In this document: piece by piece, positions 40,863-52,138 of the stretch
How positions within the stretch are numbered: the stretch's first letter is position 1
Layout of the letters: each line of letters begins with the position of its first letter
Source: Adiantum capillus-veneris
Taxonomy: Eukaryota; Streptophyta; Polypodiopsida; Polypodiales; Pteridaceae
Direction: 5' to 3'
Length of the DNA: 64,000 nt
NCBI GenBank assembly: GCA_014529385.2
Contig: CM043953.1
Coordinates: 110,614,549-110,678,548 of the forward strand
Position numbers and translations under genes: made by a program
The notes under the pieces: generated by a model
Told to the model about the DNA's origin: nothing
Database searches by the model: none
What the model saw: the letters and a program-made list of their open reading frames with translations, nothing else

Positions 40863-43159
40863 TGACCTTTCTTTATTAGCACAGATAAATTTGATTCATC
40901 ACAATCTGACACTTCACGTGCAAAAACCAAGTACGCAGAAAGATGCTTTTTCATTACAGAAGTAATAGCAGAAGCTGATACAGTAGGAATAGACTCCCCT
41001 TTAAGCTTTACATCCAGAATATGAGTCTTTCCCCTGCTCTGTACAGTGATCTTTTTGTTGTAGGCATCCATGATTCCCTGTACACGAAACAACCAAGGAA
41101 TACCTAACAACACATCACATCCGTCCAGTGGCATGATGTAAAATTCTTCAGCATCTCCATAGGACTGGATATGTAGACGCAACTTTCCAATGATGGGTGT
41201 CACAGCCTCTGTATGGCCAGGACATGCCAAACCTGCCTCTGCTGTATACCCCATCTCTTCAGGTCTGATTCCCAACTTTGAAGCCAATTCTGGGGAAATA
41301 AAGTTGGCTTTGGCACCTGGATCAAAGAAGATAAGCACTGTTTGATCCCTAACCTTTCCCCATGCTCTGCAAAGCTCACTTGCATCTGAATTTGGCTTGT
41401 CGCCCACCATATCTGGCACTAGACCAGCCATGGGCTTCTTTCCCTTCCTGTCCTCCTTGTCTTCAGAATCAGCTGGCCTTTTCTTTGTAGGACAGTTGTA
41501 AGCAATGTGGCCAGGCTGCTCACATATAAAGCATTTGTTCTCTGTCCTCAGGACCTTCTTTTGCTCTTCTGACTTGCGAGGAAAACGTCTTTTCCATTTC
41601 TTTGCTGGTCCTTTTTCTGATTCAGCCGTAGCTTTGTCTTTCCCTGCGTTGGCCGACTCCTGAGTCCCTTTAGGAGCCTCATTGGGAACGTGCTTCTTGG
41701 CTGAATTTTTCTTGCCTGATCCTGCCTTGACGCCAGTGTTAAATTCACAATCTTCTCCCTTGAGCAAACCATTGCCAGTGTTTGCTACCTCGATGAGCTG
41801 CGTCAAAGTAGTGACTTTTGTCTTCGTGCAGTATTTTCTCAATCCTTTGGGTAGGCCACAACAGTATTTTTCAATCTGTTCTGTCAATGGCACAAACCTA
41901 TAGGAAGTTACTGGAAGTAGAGCTTTCCAAAACTTCCGATTGTAATCATCCAGATTTCTGCAAGTGGCAGCATTAAGCTGGTGCCATTCTGTCATGACAT
42001 CTGCTTCGAAATCATCAGATAACCATGCTGCTGCAAAAATCTGCTTGAAGTAAATCCATGTGGACGGAGCTTGCCCTTGAAGCAATAAAGTTGTCCACCA
42101 TTGTCCCGCATTCCCTGTCAAGAAAGTGGCTGCCTTGCGGACCTTTGAAGCCTCTGTAAAGTTTCCCCCTGCATAGGCCTTATCAAACTGCTGGAGGAAT
42201 GAAAGAGCCTTCTTCCTGTCATCAAACCCTGTAAAGGTCGTGAATGACACACCTTTGCCACCTTCTTTGTATGGAGTTGGCCTCTCCAGCGGCGTTAAAT
42301 TGTTATATGGAAGTGACTGAAACATGGGAACACTATTAGGGTTCATCTGTGTTCCTTGGCCGCTATTAACTTGACCTGGAAATGCCATATTTGGCTGCTG
42401 ATTTGTAATTCCAGCCATACCAAAATTTGCTTGTGGCATCCCAAATTGTCCCTGAGTGCTTTGAAACCCTGGTTGCATACCCATGACACTGTACATGGGG
42501 TTAGGCATCATCGTTTGAGCACCCGCAAACACTGTTCCTGGCGTATAAAACTGATTTCCAGGTGCATGACCAGCCATGCTCTGAAATACCGATCCACCTC
42601 CAAAATAGCCAGGGTGTACTGAAGGTGGTGGGAAGACCTGTTGCATAGCCTGTAGGTTGCTTCCCTGCCCATTAGAACCAGCTATAGGCTGCTGAAAGGT
42701 GGCGGGCTGAATTGGTACAGCTTGAAAAACTGGCATCTCAGCCACCTGTTCTTGCACCTTAGGCATACGTTGTGGAGACTGCATGTTCTCCGTCAAGTGT
42801 ACAGGTGTTTCCATCGACTGTGCGGTATGAATCACCTGTGCTCGAGCCTTAACAGGCTTTTGAATATGATCCAGTGACCCAACTTGCTGAGACGGAACGG
42901 GAGGTTGCAGAAAGGCTAAAAACCTCGGATTCTGCATTACTTGTGTAAACATAGCCACAGCAGTAACCAACTGGGTCCTGAATATATCATCATCAGTCTG
43001 TGGTGGTCTTGAGGACTCACCCACTTCATGTGTCTGTTGACCCTGTGAAGAGGAAACCTCTTCAGTCACATCATCTGGTCTGTCAGCCATAATTGCAATT
43101 CCCTGTGTCTGGTCTATGATCCCCTGTGTCTTCAAGCCCAAAAACTGACCAAGGCTCAC
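40778..43159 (-). CDS. J gag-protease (793 aa)
   Basis: ATG at 43159, or at 43090 (MADRPDDVTEEVSSSQ), which fits the leader better. Residues 1-290 are rich in Gln, Met and Pro with no fold I recognise. The gag domain lies at about 300-480 (KALSFLQQFDKAYAGGNF; GNAGQWWTTLLLQ), a CCHC knuckle (CFICEQPGHIAYNCP) near 540, and protease near 613 (LIFFDPGAKANFISPELA). The Ser of D-S-G is Pro in both J and K, so this is likely a lineage trait. The last 35 residues are out of frame after the deletion near 40876. Confidence 0.92.
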   Translation of the reverse strand: MSLGQFLGLKTQGIIDQTQGIAIMADRPDDVTEEVSSSQGQQTHEVGESSRPPQTDDDIFRTQLVTAVAMFTQVMQNPRFLAFLQPPVPSQQVGSLDHIQKPVKARAQVIHTAQSMETPVHLTENMQSPQRMPKVQEQVAEMPVFQAVPIQPATFQQPIAGSNGQGSNLQAMQQVFPPPSVHPGYFGGGSVFQSMAGHAPGNQFYTPGTVFAGAQTMMPNPMYSVMGMQPGFQSTQGQFGMPQANFGMAGITNQQPNMAFPGQVNSGQGTQMNPNSVPMFQSLPYNNLTPLERPTPYKEGGKGVSFTTFTGFDDRKKALSFLQQFDKAYAGGNFTEASKVRKAATFLTGNAGQWWTTLLLQGQAPSTWIYFKQIFAAAWLSDDFEADVMTEWHQLNAATCRNLDDYNRKFWKALLPVTSYRFVPLTEQIEKYCCGLPKGLRKYCTKTKVTTLTQLIEVANTGNGLLKGEDCEFNTGVKAGSGKKNSAKKHVPNEAPKGTQESANAGKDKATAESEKGPAKKWKRRFPRKSEEQKKVLRTENKCFICEQPGHIAYNCPTKKRPADSEDKEDRKGKKPMAGLVPDMVGDKPNSDASELCRAWGKVRDQTVLIFFDPGAKANFISPELASKLGIRPEEMGYTAEAGLACPGHTEAVTPIIGKLRLHIQSYGDAEEFYIMPLDGCDVLLGIPWLFRVQGIMDAYNKKITVQSRGKTHILDVKLKGESIPTVSASAITSVMKKHLSAYLVFAREVSDCDESNLSVLIKKGQCFYNSIVTVFPIHYRLNYRQRDPRTMR

Positions 43160-43180
43160 TTCTATGGGAAAAAGTGATCA

Positions 43181-43199
43181 AATCCCGTCGATGGAACCA
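43181..43199 (-). other. J primer-binding site candidate
   Basis: Adjacent to the 5' LTR the minus strand reads TGGTTCCATCGACGGGATT. The complement ends in CCA as a tRNA would, but it is not the initiator-Met site used by the other gypsy elements here. The same 19 bases sit beside the K LTR (58072-58090). I do not recognise the tRNA. Confidence 0.6.
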
Positions 43200-44675
43200 T
43201 GAAACCGGCCTGTTCAATCCAAAAAGGGCGGTAGACTTTACTATAAACCTTGATTTAGCTTTCACCCATTATTAGTCGTCTATTTTACCTGTACTTTCAA
43301 GACACATCAAAGGGGAGAGGGATACAGGCTGCTAGATTGCACCTGTATGAGTAGACGGACACCAGATTGGCCCCTAACTTAGGCGCCCCTTTCGGTATTT
43401 CTTTATTATTCAAAAGAGGGAATAAACGCTGTGGTTCCTACAAGCTGCCCCGCACAAACTCGGCTGAATTTCCACTGTTCCAGCCCGATTTCGGCAGCAT
43501 AACTGTACTAGAACCCTTCACGGTCAGTATTCCCACGCATTGACTGACTTTCCCGACGCATACGGGCACTTTGCAAAACCTGGCGAGAATCTGCAGCACG
43601 CTGAATTCTCTGTTTTCAGCCCTGAAAATGTGCCAGATCGCCTGTACAGCGGTCCCCTTGCGTCCCCGAACCTCCTGGGGGTATTAGGGTCCGTTTAGGG
43701 CCAAAACCCTAAACCTGCAAAAATACACAGCAGGCTGTAATTCACTGTTTCGGGCTCCGTTTCGCGTGCCGGTCGCATCCCTAGCAAGTCCTCGAGCTCC
43801 TGCACCTGTAGGGCTACTTGCCCTTTGAATCGGACGAGATTTCTGGCGTGAAACCTCTCCGAATTCACCTGTACCTGCGGGGGGATTAGCCGCTAGCTAA
43901 TCCAGTACCTGTGCAAGAGGCTCTTGCCTCGGCAATCGCGCATGAACCCACACAACTGTACATTGGTCAAATGAAGAGCCCACTAGAGGGGCATAACATA
44001 CTGCCAAAGGGGAGAGAGAGGGCAGTGCGTAGCGTGCAGGGCATCACTCCTGGCACCGCACTGTGCATAAGAGGGAAAGCAAGCACTCCATAGCTCTTAA
44101 CCTGTGACAAAATCAGCAAATGAGCCCTTCTTCCCTTCAAATTCAGCGCCAACTCCTTCTTGCATTGGAAACTGCACCAGAATGTGCCACTTGGCACATT
44201 TACAAGCATTTTCCCGTTTCGGGGTTGCCGCCTAAAAATATCCCAACCGGTTGCCCAGTTGACTTCACGGCAGAGTAAGAAAATGTTCCCTTTGTCATTC
44301 CGGAGGTAATGACGCCAACACATTTTCAGGTCCCAAAATAGCAGTTCCCTAAATTTTAGGAGATGCTGCCATTGTATCTTTCTAGGTCATCCGACCCTCT
44401 TTGTACACTGCGGCCACATCCAAAACTGAAATGTAGCCTCTGTAGCAAAGGATTCCACTTTGGCTAGTCAATGACCCCACTTGGCTAACCATAGTCCTTG
44501 TCCAACCTTAGTGCTCTCTTGCCCTCAGGCCTGGACTCCCTCTGGACAGTTCCACACTAGCTATGCAATACAGGGCAGTTAGATTTCCCGAGGGGTGTTT
44601 CCAAAAAGTGAAAGTAAATAGATAATAAGAAAGAAATCAACAAAAAGGATAGATAGTAGTCACACGCTGGTGACA
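43200..44675 (-). repeat. J 5' LTR
   Basis: 1476 bp and nearly identical to 36018-37493. The differences seen are at 43803 (t/c) and near 44525 and 44530 (cccTcaggcCtgg versus cccTtaggcTtgg). The shared motif is at 43386-43403. It is followed by ggtct. Confidence 0.95.
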
Positions 44676-45071
44676 GGTCTTGTTGAGAAGGTGCTTGTTG
44701 AACGCGAAGTTCCTGCTGCCTCTTCTGCCAGAATCTACTAGCGCTAGGTTTCTTATATGCATCCTTACTGAATTTGCCCTACCCAGTTCCTAACAAATGT
44801 CACTTAAAAATAATAAGTGAAAAATGTCAAAAATAGAGAAAATAGGTCTATGCACCGTAAATGCTCCTGATGGGTTTTGATGGAAATCTAATAATCATGT
44901 TGTGTGCAACCAGAGGATATGCATCTAATCTAAGTGTCTGGACATGCACAGTCTGCGACGAACAGATTCACAAAAGTGCCAGATCACTTCCTAATCTAGA
45001 CTGACTGAAACCGAACCCTGGTCATGAAGTAGCTCGTCCACTGCACATAGGGTTACATGTGTCACGTGAGA
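44676..45071 (-). repeat. H2 3' LTR, right part
   Basis: Resumes after J with ggtcttgttgagaagg and ends gtcacgtgaga at 45071. The LTR start on the minus strand is therefore TCTCACGTGACA, with the terminal TG mutated to TC. Confidence 0.85.
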
Positions 45072-45589
45072 TCCCCTCCTTTTCAAAGTGAGGTATTGGT
45101 ACCGAACTATATGGCGTCGAGGGAGATCGCCAGCAGTGTCTGGAATCCTGGAAAGGACTCTTTGTCGGCCCACTCTTATGCGTGGGTCATGCGATACTTG
45201 AACTTCATAAAGGTCTGCAACGCTTGCTTCTTTGGGCCGCGCCGAAAGCGACACAAAGTCATATGTGGCTCCTTCATTGCTTCAACTTCGTCTATAGTCA
45301 TGGGGTCTATCTTCTTCAAGAATCTCCTAGGATGAAAATTCCTAAAACCACTTCCAACACAAAAACATGAACATACACATTCCATGTAAAGTGATTTGAA
45401 AAATTCTAGTCTTGTTTAAAGACTGTGCATGCAATGTACATGAACAAAGTGGTGGAGTGCCAAACCGTTCATCAAACACACGCAAACAATGGGGTAGAAA
45501 CTTGTCTTTTTGATCTAAATCTTTCAACTGTGGCAAATCACAATGAAAATGCCGATGCTTGATGCTCAATCCTTCTTGTGCTCTTTTTG
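45072..45589 (-). pseudogene. H2 internal 3' part with conserved coding segment
   Basis: The PPT (minus aaaaggagggga) is at 45072-45083. The minus frames read VEAMKEPHMTLCRFRRGPKK and QALQTFMKFKYRMTHA, matching the H1 segment at 5520-5640, and upstream CLRVFDERFGTPPLCS, matching H1 near 5350. Stops and shifts break the reading. The segment ends at the H3 insertion. Confidence 0.6.
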
Positions 45590-46779
45590 TGTCACGTGAC
45601 ACATCTAACCCTATGTGCCCGTGGACAAGCTAGTGCACGACAAGGGTTTCGTCAATCAGGTCAGTCTAGATTAGCAAGTGTTCTGGCACTTTTTGTGAGT
45701 CTGTTCGCAGACTGTGCATGCCTAGGCACTTAGTGTAGATGCATATCCTTTGGTTGCACACAGCATGATCATAAGCATTCCCATCAGAATCCATCAGAAT
45801 CCTTCAAGGGAATTTTCCAGTGCATTTGGCCTATTTTCCCTATTTTTGACATTTTTCACTTATTAATTTAAGTGACTTTTGTTGGGAATTGAGTAGGGCA
45901 AATTGGGTAAGATAATATATAAGTAAACCAAGGCTAGCACTATTTGGCAGAAGAGCAAGGAGAACACGGGCCACAGGCAGCAGGTTCCCCCTCTCTCTCT
46001 CAGCAAGACTTTCCCCCTTGGGCGATTTCCTCTCAAGCAAGACCTCCATCTTCCTGGCGCTTTTCAGTAGAGCTTCATCGCCATAAGAACCCCCAGCACC
46101 TAGCGTTTTTCAACCAAGCCTCATCGCCATAGACCACCCAGCCCTAGCGTTTTCAGCAAATCATTATCGCCCACTTCCTTGGCGTTTTCAGCAGCACCAT
46201 ATCATCAGCAAATTCAGCGATTAAGCATCAGAATTTCAGCGTTTAAAGACCGGCCAAATCAGCATTTTTGGAGCACTTCAAAGGCCCGCAAATCTGCGTT
46301 TTTTAGGGCAACCGAAGACACGAAGAACCTGCAGCAAAACAGCGTTTTTCCTTGCGTTTTTGGCAGCAGCAGATTTCAGCCATTGGCGTTTTTGGACAGC
46401 AGATAAAGTGCATCAGTTTTCAGCCCTAGAGTCGGTCTCGTCATCCCCGTCGTCGACATCGACATAGCCTAGACTTGCATCAGTCTCATGCATCCACTTT
46501 GTACCAATTTGTGCAATCAATAGTAGACCACTCTCGCCAACGAGAGTGGGGCCTTCGGAGGAGGGTTTTACAACGTCTCTGGTGTCGTATTCTCTTCTCT
46601 CTTTATCTCTCAATCTCATACACTTTCACGCACAGTGTCCATTCACTTTGTTTGTGTTCATTGCACTCCCTCATTTAGAACGGAAGGCTCTCCCTTCCAT
46701 AAGAACAAAAGGTACCTTGAGCACAGTTCGGAGCACTCATCTTGAGCAAAGTTCAACTTTCATTCCGCTGCACCTTACA
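45590..46779 (+). repeat. H3 5' LTR
   Basis: 1190 bp, beginning with the palindrome TGTCACGTGACA and ending caccttaca. It carries a TATA-like gataatatataagtaaacc at about 45910-45930 and the dispersed TAGCGTTTTTG/TTCAGC motifs. Confidence 0.9.
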
Positions 46780-46780
46780 T

Positions 46781-46792
46781 TGGTATCAGAGC
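46781..46792 (+). other. H3 primer-binding site
   Basis: TGGTATCAGAGC, the initiator tRNA-Met type, directly after the LTR. Confidence 0.9.
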
Positions 46793-47242
46793 TTTGGCAG
46801 TGTTCTGTATCACTCAAGGAAAGAACCACAAGAATCACAAGAATTTTTTCGCTTGTTGTGGTCGCACGTAACCCAAGACCTCTTGGGCTTGTCGATTCCT
46901 AATCGTGTTTTTGAAGGGTAATAGGAAACCCAGGAAAGAAGGGCTTGTCCAGCCTCCCCTTGTGCCTCTTTTCACTCATTGAGAGCGGACCGTGCACTTA
47001 GCGGCAAGCCAACCGACGTGAGGTGGGAAAAAGCAACCTTGGTGTGAGCGCAAGGCCGCCAAGGGGTGCGCCCGCGGAAAAGAGCAGAACTCGAGTGAAG
47101 AGAAGATCCTTCTCAAACACCGATTGCAAGCGAAAGAAGAACCTCAAGAACCTCAAGAACTCAAGACCCTCAAGAACCCAAGAACCCAAGACCCACAAGA
47201 ACCTAAGTTCCTCGTGAACTTAAGAACCCAAGATCACAGTGT

Positions 47243-47958
47243 ATGGTCATCACTCGAAGCGAAATGAATACATCGCTTGGAGGTGATGAGCATGAGAGAG
47301 GCGACGAAGAATTTTCCCTACCAGGAGGTTTTTCCGACCCTCCCCCTCCCCATCTACGCCACGAGTTGTACCAAATCCTATGGAGACGATGGTCAAGTCG
47401 ATGTTGGAGATGATGGCACAACAACAAGAAACGAATCGTGTTGCGATGGCACAACTCGAAAGAAAAGCAGAACAACAAGAAGCAACTCTCATTGCTTTGG
47501 AACCCGAGCGCGATGCACGAAAAGAAAGAAAAGCACAAAGAAAGAAGGAAGCCGAAGCAAGACGCGTGGCCTTGGAGGCCAATCGTGAGGTTCAGAGGGA
47601 CCTCCGCATTGCCTCGAAGTCCGAACCAGCCAAAGATGTTGGTAGTTCCTCAAGTGGCGCAAGCCGTGATTCGGACTCCAACAACCCAGTCACAGAGAAG
47701 ATCCAGTTCAGTAAGTATGATGGTAAGATGGATGCTACGGTTATTCATTCTTGGTTGCATCAATTTAATGCTTATTTTGCGACAACTAAGAAGACAAGAA
47801 ATAGCAAGGTTTTGAGGACAGCTATGTACCTTGCCGGTGATGCCATCAATTGGTACCACGCATGGCAAGAGGCACAGTTAGCCGCGCACCTAGAGGAAGC
47901 CGATGAATTCACGGTCCTTTCCTTCAATTGGGCTGATTTACAAGACAAGCTCAAGTGC
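47243..47958 (+). pseudogene. H3 gag fragment
   Basis: The leader matches that of the H1 ORF (YQEVFPTLP in one frame, EEFSLPGGFSDPPP in another); one shift separates it from the frame starting at 47380. That frame has a charged coiled coil (ARKERKAQRKKEAEARRVAL) and then a retrotransposon gag domain (IQFSKYDGKMDATVIHSWLH; YLAGDAINWYHAWQEAQ). It runs into LTR sequence at 47958. This shows that the H family descends from a gypsy element with a genuine gag. Confidence 0.75.
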
Positions 47959-48915
47959 ATAAAATCTATTTTCCCTATTTTTGACATTTTTCACTTATTT
48001 ATTAAGTGACTTTTGTTGGAAAGTAGGTAGGGCAATTTTGCTAAGATAATATATAAGCAAACCAGAGCTAGCACCTTGTGGTAGAAGAGGCAGCAGGAGC
48101 ACTCGCTCAATAGGCAACTTCTCAGTAGAACCCCAAACAAGCTCTAGCGTTTTTGCATCACAGCAGAAGGCTAGCGTTTTTGGACCAGATCAGCCAGCGT
48201 TTTTGCTCTTGCAGATTCCCGGCGACAGCAGACCAAGCAGAAGCCCCAGTGTTAGCAGATTCTCCACAGCAAGACCATTTTCAGCCCTAGCGTTTTTGCA
48301 TCTGCAAGACACCTCAGCGTTTTTGCAGATCATCGCGACAGATTCAGTCCTAGGACCAGCGTTTTCAGTTTTCATCATTTAGAACCCGCAGAAGAAGTCC
48401 CAAATCTTGCAGATCTCACCTTCCCGCAGCAGATCCTCGCCGCACGGTCAGATCCCGCGAAGTTTGCAGATTCAGCTCGGAAAACGCAGATTTCAGCATC
48501 TGCGTTTTCAGCGCGTCGTCGTCGCATCATCGTCATTGACATAGAGTTAAAATTCAGCAGATAAAGATTTGCAGATTTCAGTCCTTAGCGTTTTCAGATT
48601 TCAGCCCGTCTTGTCGTCGTCGACATCGTCGGCAAGTCCAAGCATTGTAGAGATTTGTGCAATCATAAGTAGACCGCTCTCGCCATAGAGAGTGGGGCCT
48701 TTGGAGGAGGGTAACATTCTGGTGTCGTATTCTTCTCTCTCTATCTCTCAGTCTCATGCACCTTCACTCACAGAGTGCATTCACTTTGTTTGTATCCATT
48801 GCACTCTCTCATTGAGAACGGAAGGCTCTCCCTTTCATAAGTAAAAGGAACCTTGAGCACAGTTCGGAGCACTCATCTTGAGCAAAGTTCAATATTCATT
48901 CCGTTGCACCTTACA
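47959..48915 (+). repeat. H3 3' LTR, 5'-truncated
   Basis: Begins inside the LTR at ctattttccctatttttgac and ends caccttaca. TATA-like aatatataagcaaacc lies near 48045. It has many TAGCGTTTTTG-like units (48143-48310). Confidence 0.85.
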
Positions 48916-48919
48916 TTGG

Positions 48920-49343
48920 GTCCTTAAGTTCACGAGGAACTTGGGTTCTTGAGGTTCTTGAGGGTCTTGCGTTCTTTGAGGTTCGTGAGGTTCTTCTTTA
49001 GCTTGCAATCTGTGTTAGAGAAGGATCTTCTCTTCACTCGAGCTCTTCTCTTTTCCGCGGGCGCACCCCTTGGCGGCCTTGCGCTCACACCAAGGTTGCT
49101 TTTTCCCACCTCACGTCGATTGGCCGGCCGCGAAGTGCACAGTCCGCTCTCAATGAGTGAAAAGAGAAACAAGGGGAGGTTGGACAAGCCCTTCTTTCTT
49201 GGGTTTCCTGTCACTCTTCAACAACACGATTAGGAATCAACACGCCCAAGTGGACTTGGGTTACGTGCGACCGCAACAAGCAAAAAAATTCTTGTGGTTC
49301 TTTCCTTGAGTGATACAGAACACTGCCAAAGCTCTGATAACAA
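48920..49343 (-). mobile_element. H2 internal 5' part
   Basis: The minus strand matches the H1 leader (3874-4330): a PBS (TATCAGAGC near 49332-49340, first bases altered), the CCGCGGGC block and the CAAGAACC-type repeats. It ends at cttaaggaccc, the limit with H3. Confidence 0.8.
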
Positions 49344-49391
49344 TATAAGGTGCAGCGGATATGAATGATGTTGAACTTTCCTCAAGATGAG
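49344..49391 (-). repeat. H2 5' LTR, left part
   Basis: The 48-bp LTR 3' end (+ strand tataaggtgcagcgg to atgag), cut by K. The final atgag (49387-49391) is K's TSD. Confidence 0.85.
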
Positions 49392-50867
49392 TGAAACCGG
49401 CCTATTCAATCCAAAAAGGGCGGTAGACTTTACTTCAAACCTTGATTTAGCTTTCACCCATTATTAGTCATCTATTCTACCTGTACTTTCAAGACACAAC
49501 ACGGGGGAAAGGGATACAGGCTGCTAGAATGCACCTGTATGAGAAGACTGACACCAGATTGGCCCCTAACTTAGGCGCCCCTTTCGGTATTTCTTTATTG
49601 TTCAAAAGAGGGAATAAACGTTGTGGATCCCTACAAGTTGCCCCGCACAAACTCGGCTGAATTTCAAATGTTCCGGCCCGATTTCGGCAGCATAACTGTA
49701 CTAGGACCCCTCACAGTCAGTATTCCCACGCATTGACTGACTTTCCCGACGCATACGGGCACTTTGCAAAACCTGGCGAGAATCTGCAGCACACTGAATT
49801 CTCTGTTTTCAGCCACGAAAATGCGCCAGATCACCTGTACAGCGGTCCCTTGGCGTCCCCGAACCTCCTGGGGGTATTAGGGACCGTTTAGGGCCAAAAC
49901 CCTAAACCTGCAAAAATACACAGCAGGCTGTAATTTACTGTTTCGGGCTCCGTTTCGCGTGCCGGTCGCATCCGTAGCAAGTCCTCAAGCTCCCGCACCT
50001 GTAGGGCTACTTGCCCTTTGAATCGGACGAGATCTCTGGCGTGAAACCTCTCCGAATTCACCTGTACCTGCGGGGGGATTAGCCGCTAGCTAATCCAGTA
50101 CCTGTGCAAGAGGCTCTTGCCTCGGCAATCGCGCATGAACCCACACAACTGTACATTGGTCAAATGAAAAGCCCACTAGAGGGGCATAACATACAGCCAT
50201 AGAGGAGAGAGAGGGCAGTGCGTAGCGTGTAGGGCATCACTCTTGGCACTGCACTGTACATAGGAGGGAAAGCAAGCACTCCATAGCTGTTAACCTGTGA
50301 GACAGGCTGAAAATGAGCCCTTCTCCTCTCTAAAATCAGCGCCCCCTTCTCTTGCATGAGGAAAGTGCACCAGAAGGTGCCACTTAGCACATTTATAAGC
50401 ATTTTCCCGTTTCGGGGTTGCCGCCTAAAAATCTCCCAACCGGTCGCCCAGTTGACTTCACGGCAGAGTAAGGAAATGTTCTCCTTGTCATTCCGGAGGT
50501 AAGGACGTAAACACATTTTCAAGTCTCAAAATAGGAGTTCCCTAAATTTTAGGAGATGCTGCCATTGTATCTTTCTAGGTCATCTGACCCTCTTTGTACA
50601 CTGCAGCCACACCCAGAACTGAATGTAGCCTCTGTAACAAAGGATTCCAGTTTGGCTAGTCAATGACTCCACTTGGCTAACCATAGTCCTTGTCCAACTT
50701 TAGTGCTCTCTTGCCCTCAGGCTTGGACTCCCTCTGGACAATTCCACACTAGCTATGCAATGCAGGGCAATTAGATTTCCCGAGGGGTGTTTCCAAAAAG
50801 TGAAAGTAAATAAATAATAAGAAAGAAATCAACAGAAAGGATAGATAGTAGTCACACGTTGGTGACA
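49392..50867 (-). repeat. K 3' LTR
   Basis: 1476 bp, + strand tgaaaccggcctattc to cacacgttggtgaca. Shared motif at 49578-49595. The LTR ORF at 50160-50522 is open for 120 codons. Confidence 0.93.
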
Positions 50868-51441
50868 TACCCCCCTCTTGAAATCTCAAACGTCCTCGTT
50901 TGCATCTATGTCGTACATGCTCATAGTCAACACTGATGTATGCAACACTTGTCGACACATGTACGACACATACATGCTCATTGTCAACCCTGGTGTATTC
51001 AACACCTCGTCGACACATGTATTGCCTGCGTGTGAACCCTGTCCCAATGACATAGTGGTAGCTTTGCACTCTGCCATTGCTTTGAGTCACTAACTTTCCA
51101 ATGACAAAATGGTAGCTGCACATTTTGCCACTTTCTTATAGTACACGTTGGATCCCGTAACACTTTCGAGCATACCCAAACCAACAGTTTAAGAATGCAG
51201 TTACACATGTACTCTTTAATAGAAGCAATTACTGTATCCTTGACAAACTGACAAGAAATACTCACTTCTATAGCACTAACCAAACTTTTGGACATTCCAT
51301 AAGAGCAATTGCCAAACTGACAATCTGTACAGCTCTTAACATTCATGTAACAGGTATTTCATTTGAGCTCACTTTAAATACCATGTACATCATTTGTTTC
51401 AGAAGCCATTGTCTCACTGACAATCCATGTAGCTTTGAAAC
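50868..51441 (-). other. K PPT and 3' non-coding tail
   Basis: Matches J 37494-38027, plus about 40 extra bases near 51225-51265 (gaagcaattactgtatccttg). No coding signal. Confidence 0.75.
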
Positions 51442-52138
51442 TCAAGGGGTCAAGGTAGGTTGCAAATCGAAGGCTTCCAGGTAAAGTGATAACACAGTTG
51501 GTGACTTTGCAAGTTCACCTTCTTCCATCCACTTAGCATCCATTGGTGGATAGTTTCCGAACTTTACCAAGTAACGCCTAGCAACCTTGCCTTTCACTTT
51601 TCTTTCCTTATGTGCCAAAATGTGTTCCGGGACCAAGATCTCGTCAAGTTCCTCGACTTCCGGCTGATCTTCAGCTGGCATATCCTCTGGCACATCACCC
51701 ACATAGGGTCTTAGAAGACTCACATGAAACGCATTGTGAATCTTCCAACTGTCAGGCAATTTCAGCCTATATGCAACATCACTGATTATGTCGCACACTT
51801 GAAAAGGCCCATAGTAACGCATGCTGAGCTTTGGAAACAGTCTTTCCTTGCCCTTCATCTTCTTTAACCTTGCCTTTTCAAAGCGTAAAAGCACCCAATC
51901 ACCAAGTGAATATACCACTTCACGACGGTGAGGATCAACTGCTTTCTTTTGCTTTGCCTGAGTCTTTTCTAAGGCCACTTTGACCTTCTTGTACATTTCA
52001 TCCATGTCCTGAACATACTTATTTGCTTCAAATATCTTGTCCTTTGTATGCAGTATGGAAGGAACTTTCTTGCCACCTTCAACTATCTCAAAAGGTGCCT
52101 TGCCAGTTGATGAATGCACTGTATTATTGTATGCATAC
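51442..52138 (-). pseudogene. K integrase C-terminus and chromodomain-like tail
   Basis: The frame matches J pol to its stop: AYNNTVHSSTGKAPFEIVEG, WKIHNAFHVSLLRPYVGDV and ARRYLVKFGNYPPMDAKW. It is intact here but separated from the rest of pol by the solo LTR at 52139. Confidence 0.88.

Larger units (their letters stand above)
36018..44675 (-). mobile_element. Ty3/gypsy element J, young and nearly intact
   Basis: 8658 bp with a perfect TSD ggtct (36013-36017 and 44676-44680). Both LTRs are exactly 1476 bp, and I found only three differences between them by eye. Gag-protease (40778-43159) and pol (38028-40862) are long open frames separated by a single one-base deletion near 40876, where sister K keeps the base. 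The element ends in a chromodomain-like tail. Few lesions and near-identical LTRs mean recent insertion. Confidence 0.95.
45590..48915 (+). mobile_element. H-family element H3, internally deleted
   Basis: 5' LTR 45590-46779, PBS 46781-46792, gag region 47243-47958 and a 5'-truncated 3' LTR 47959-48915. The gag-LTR junction shares tgcat with both sources, suggesting a microhomology-mediated deletion of the rest of the internal region and about 250 bp of LTR. It is followed by ttgg and then by H2 sequence in the opposite orientation. I found no convincing TSD (ttttg versus ttggg). Confidence 0.8.
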
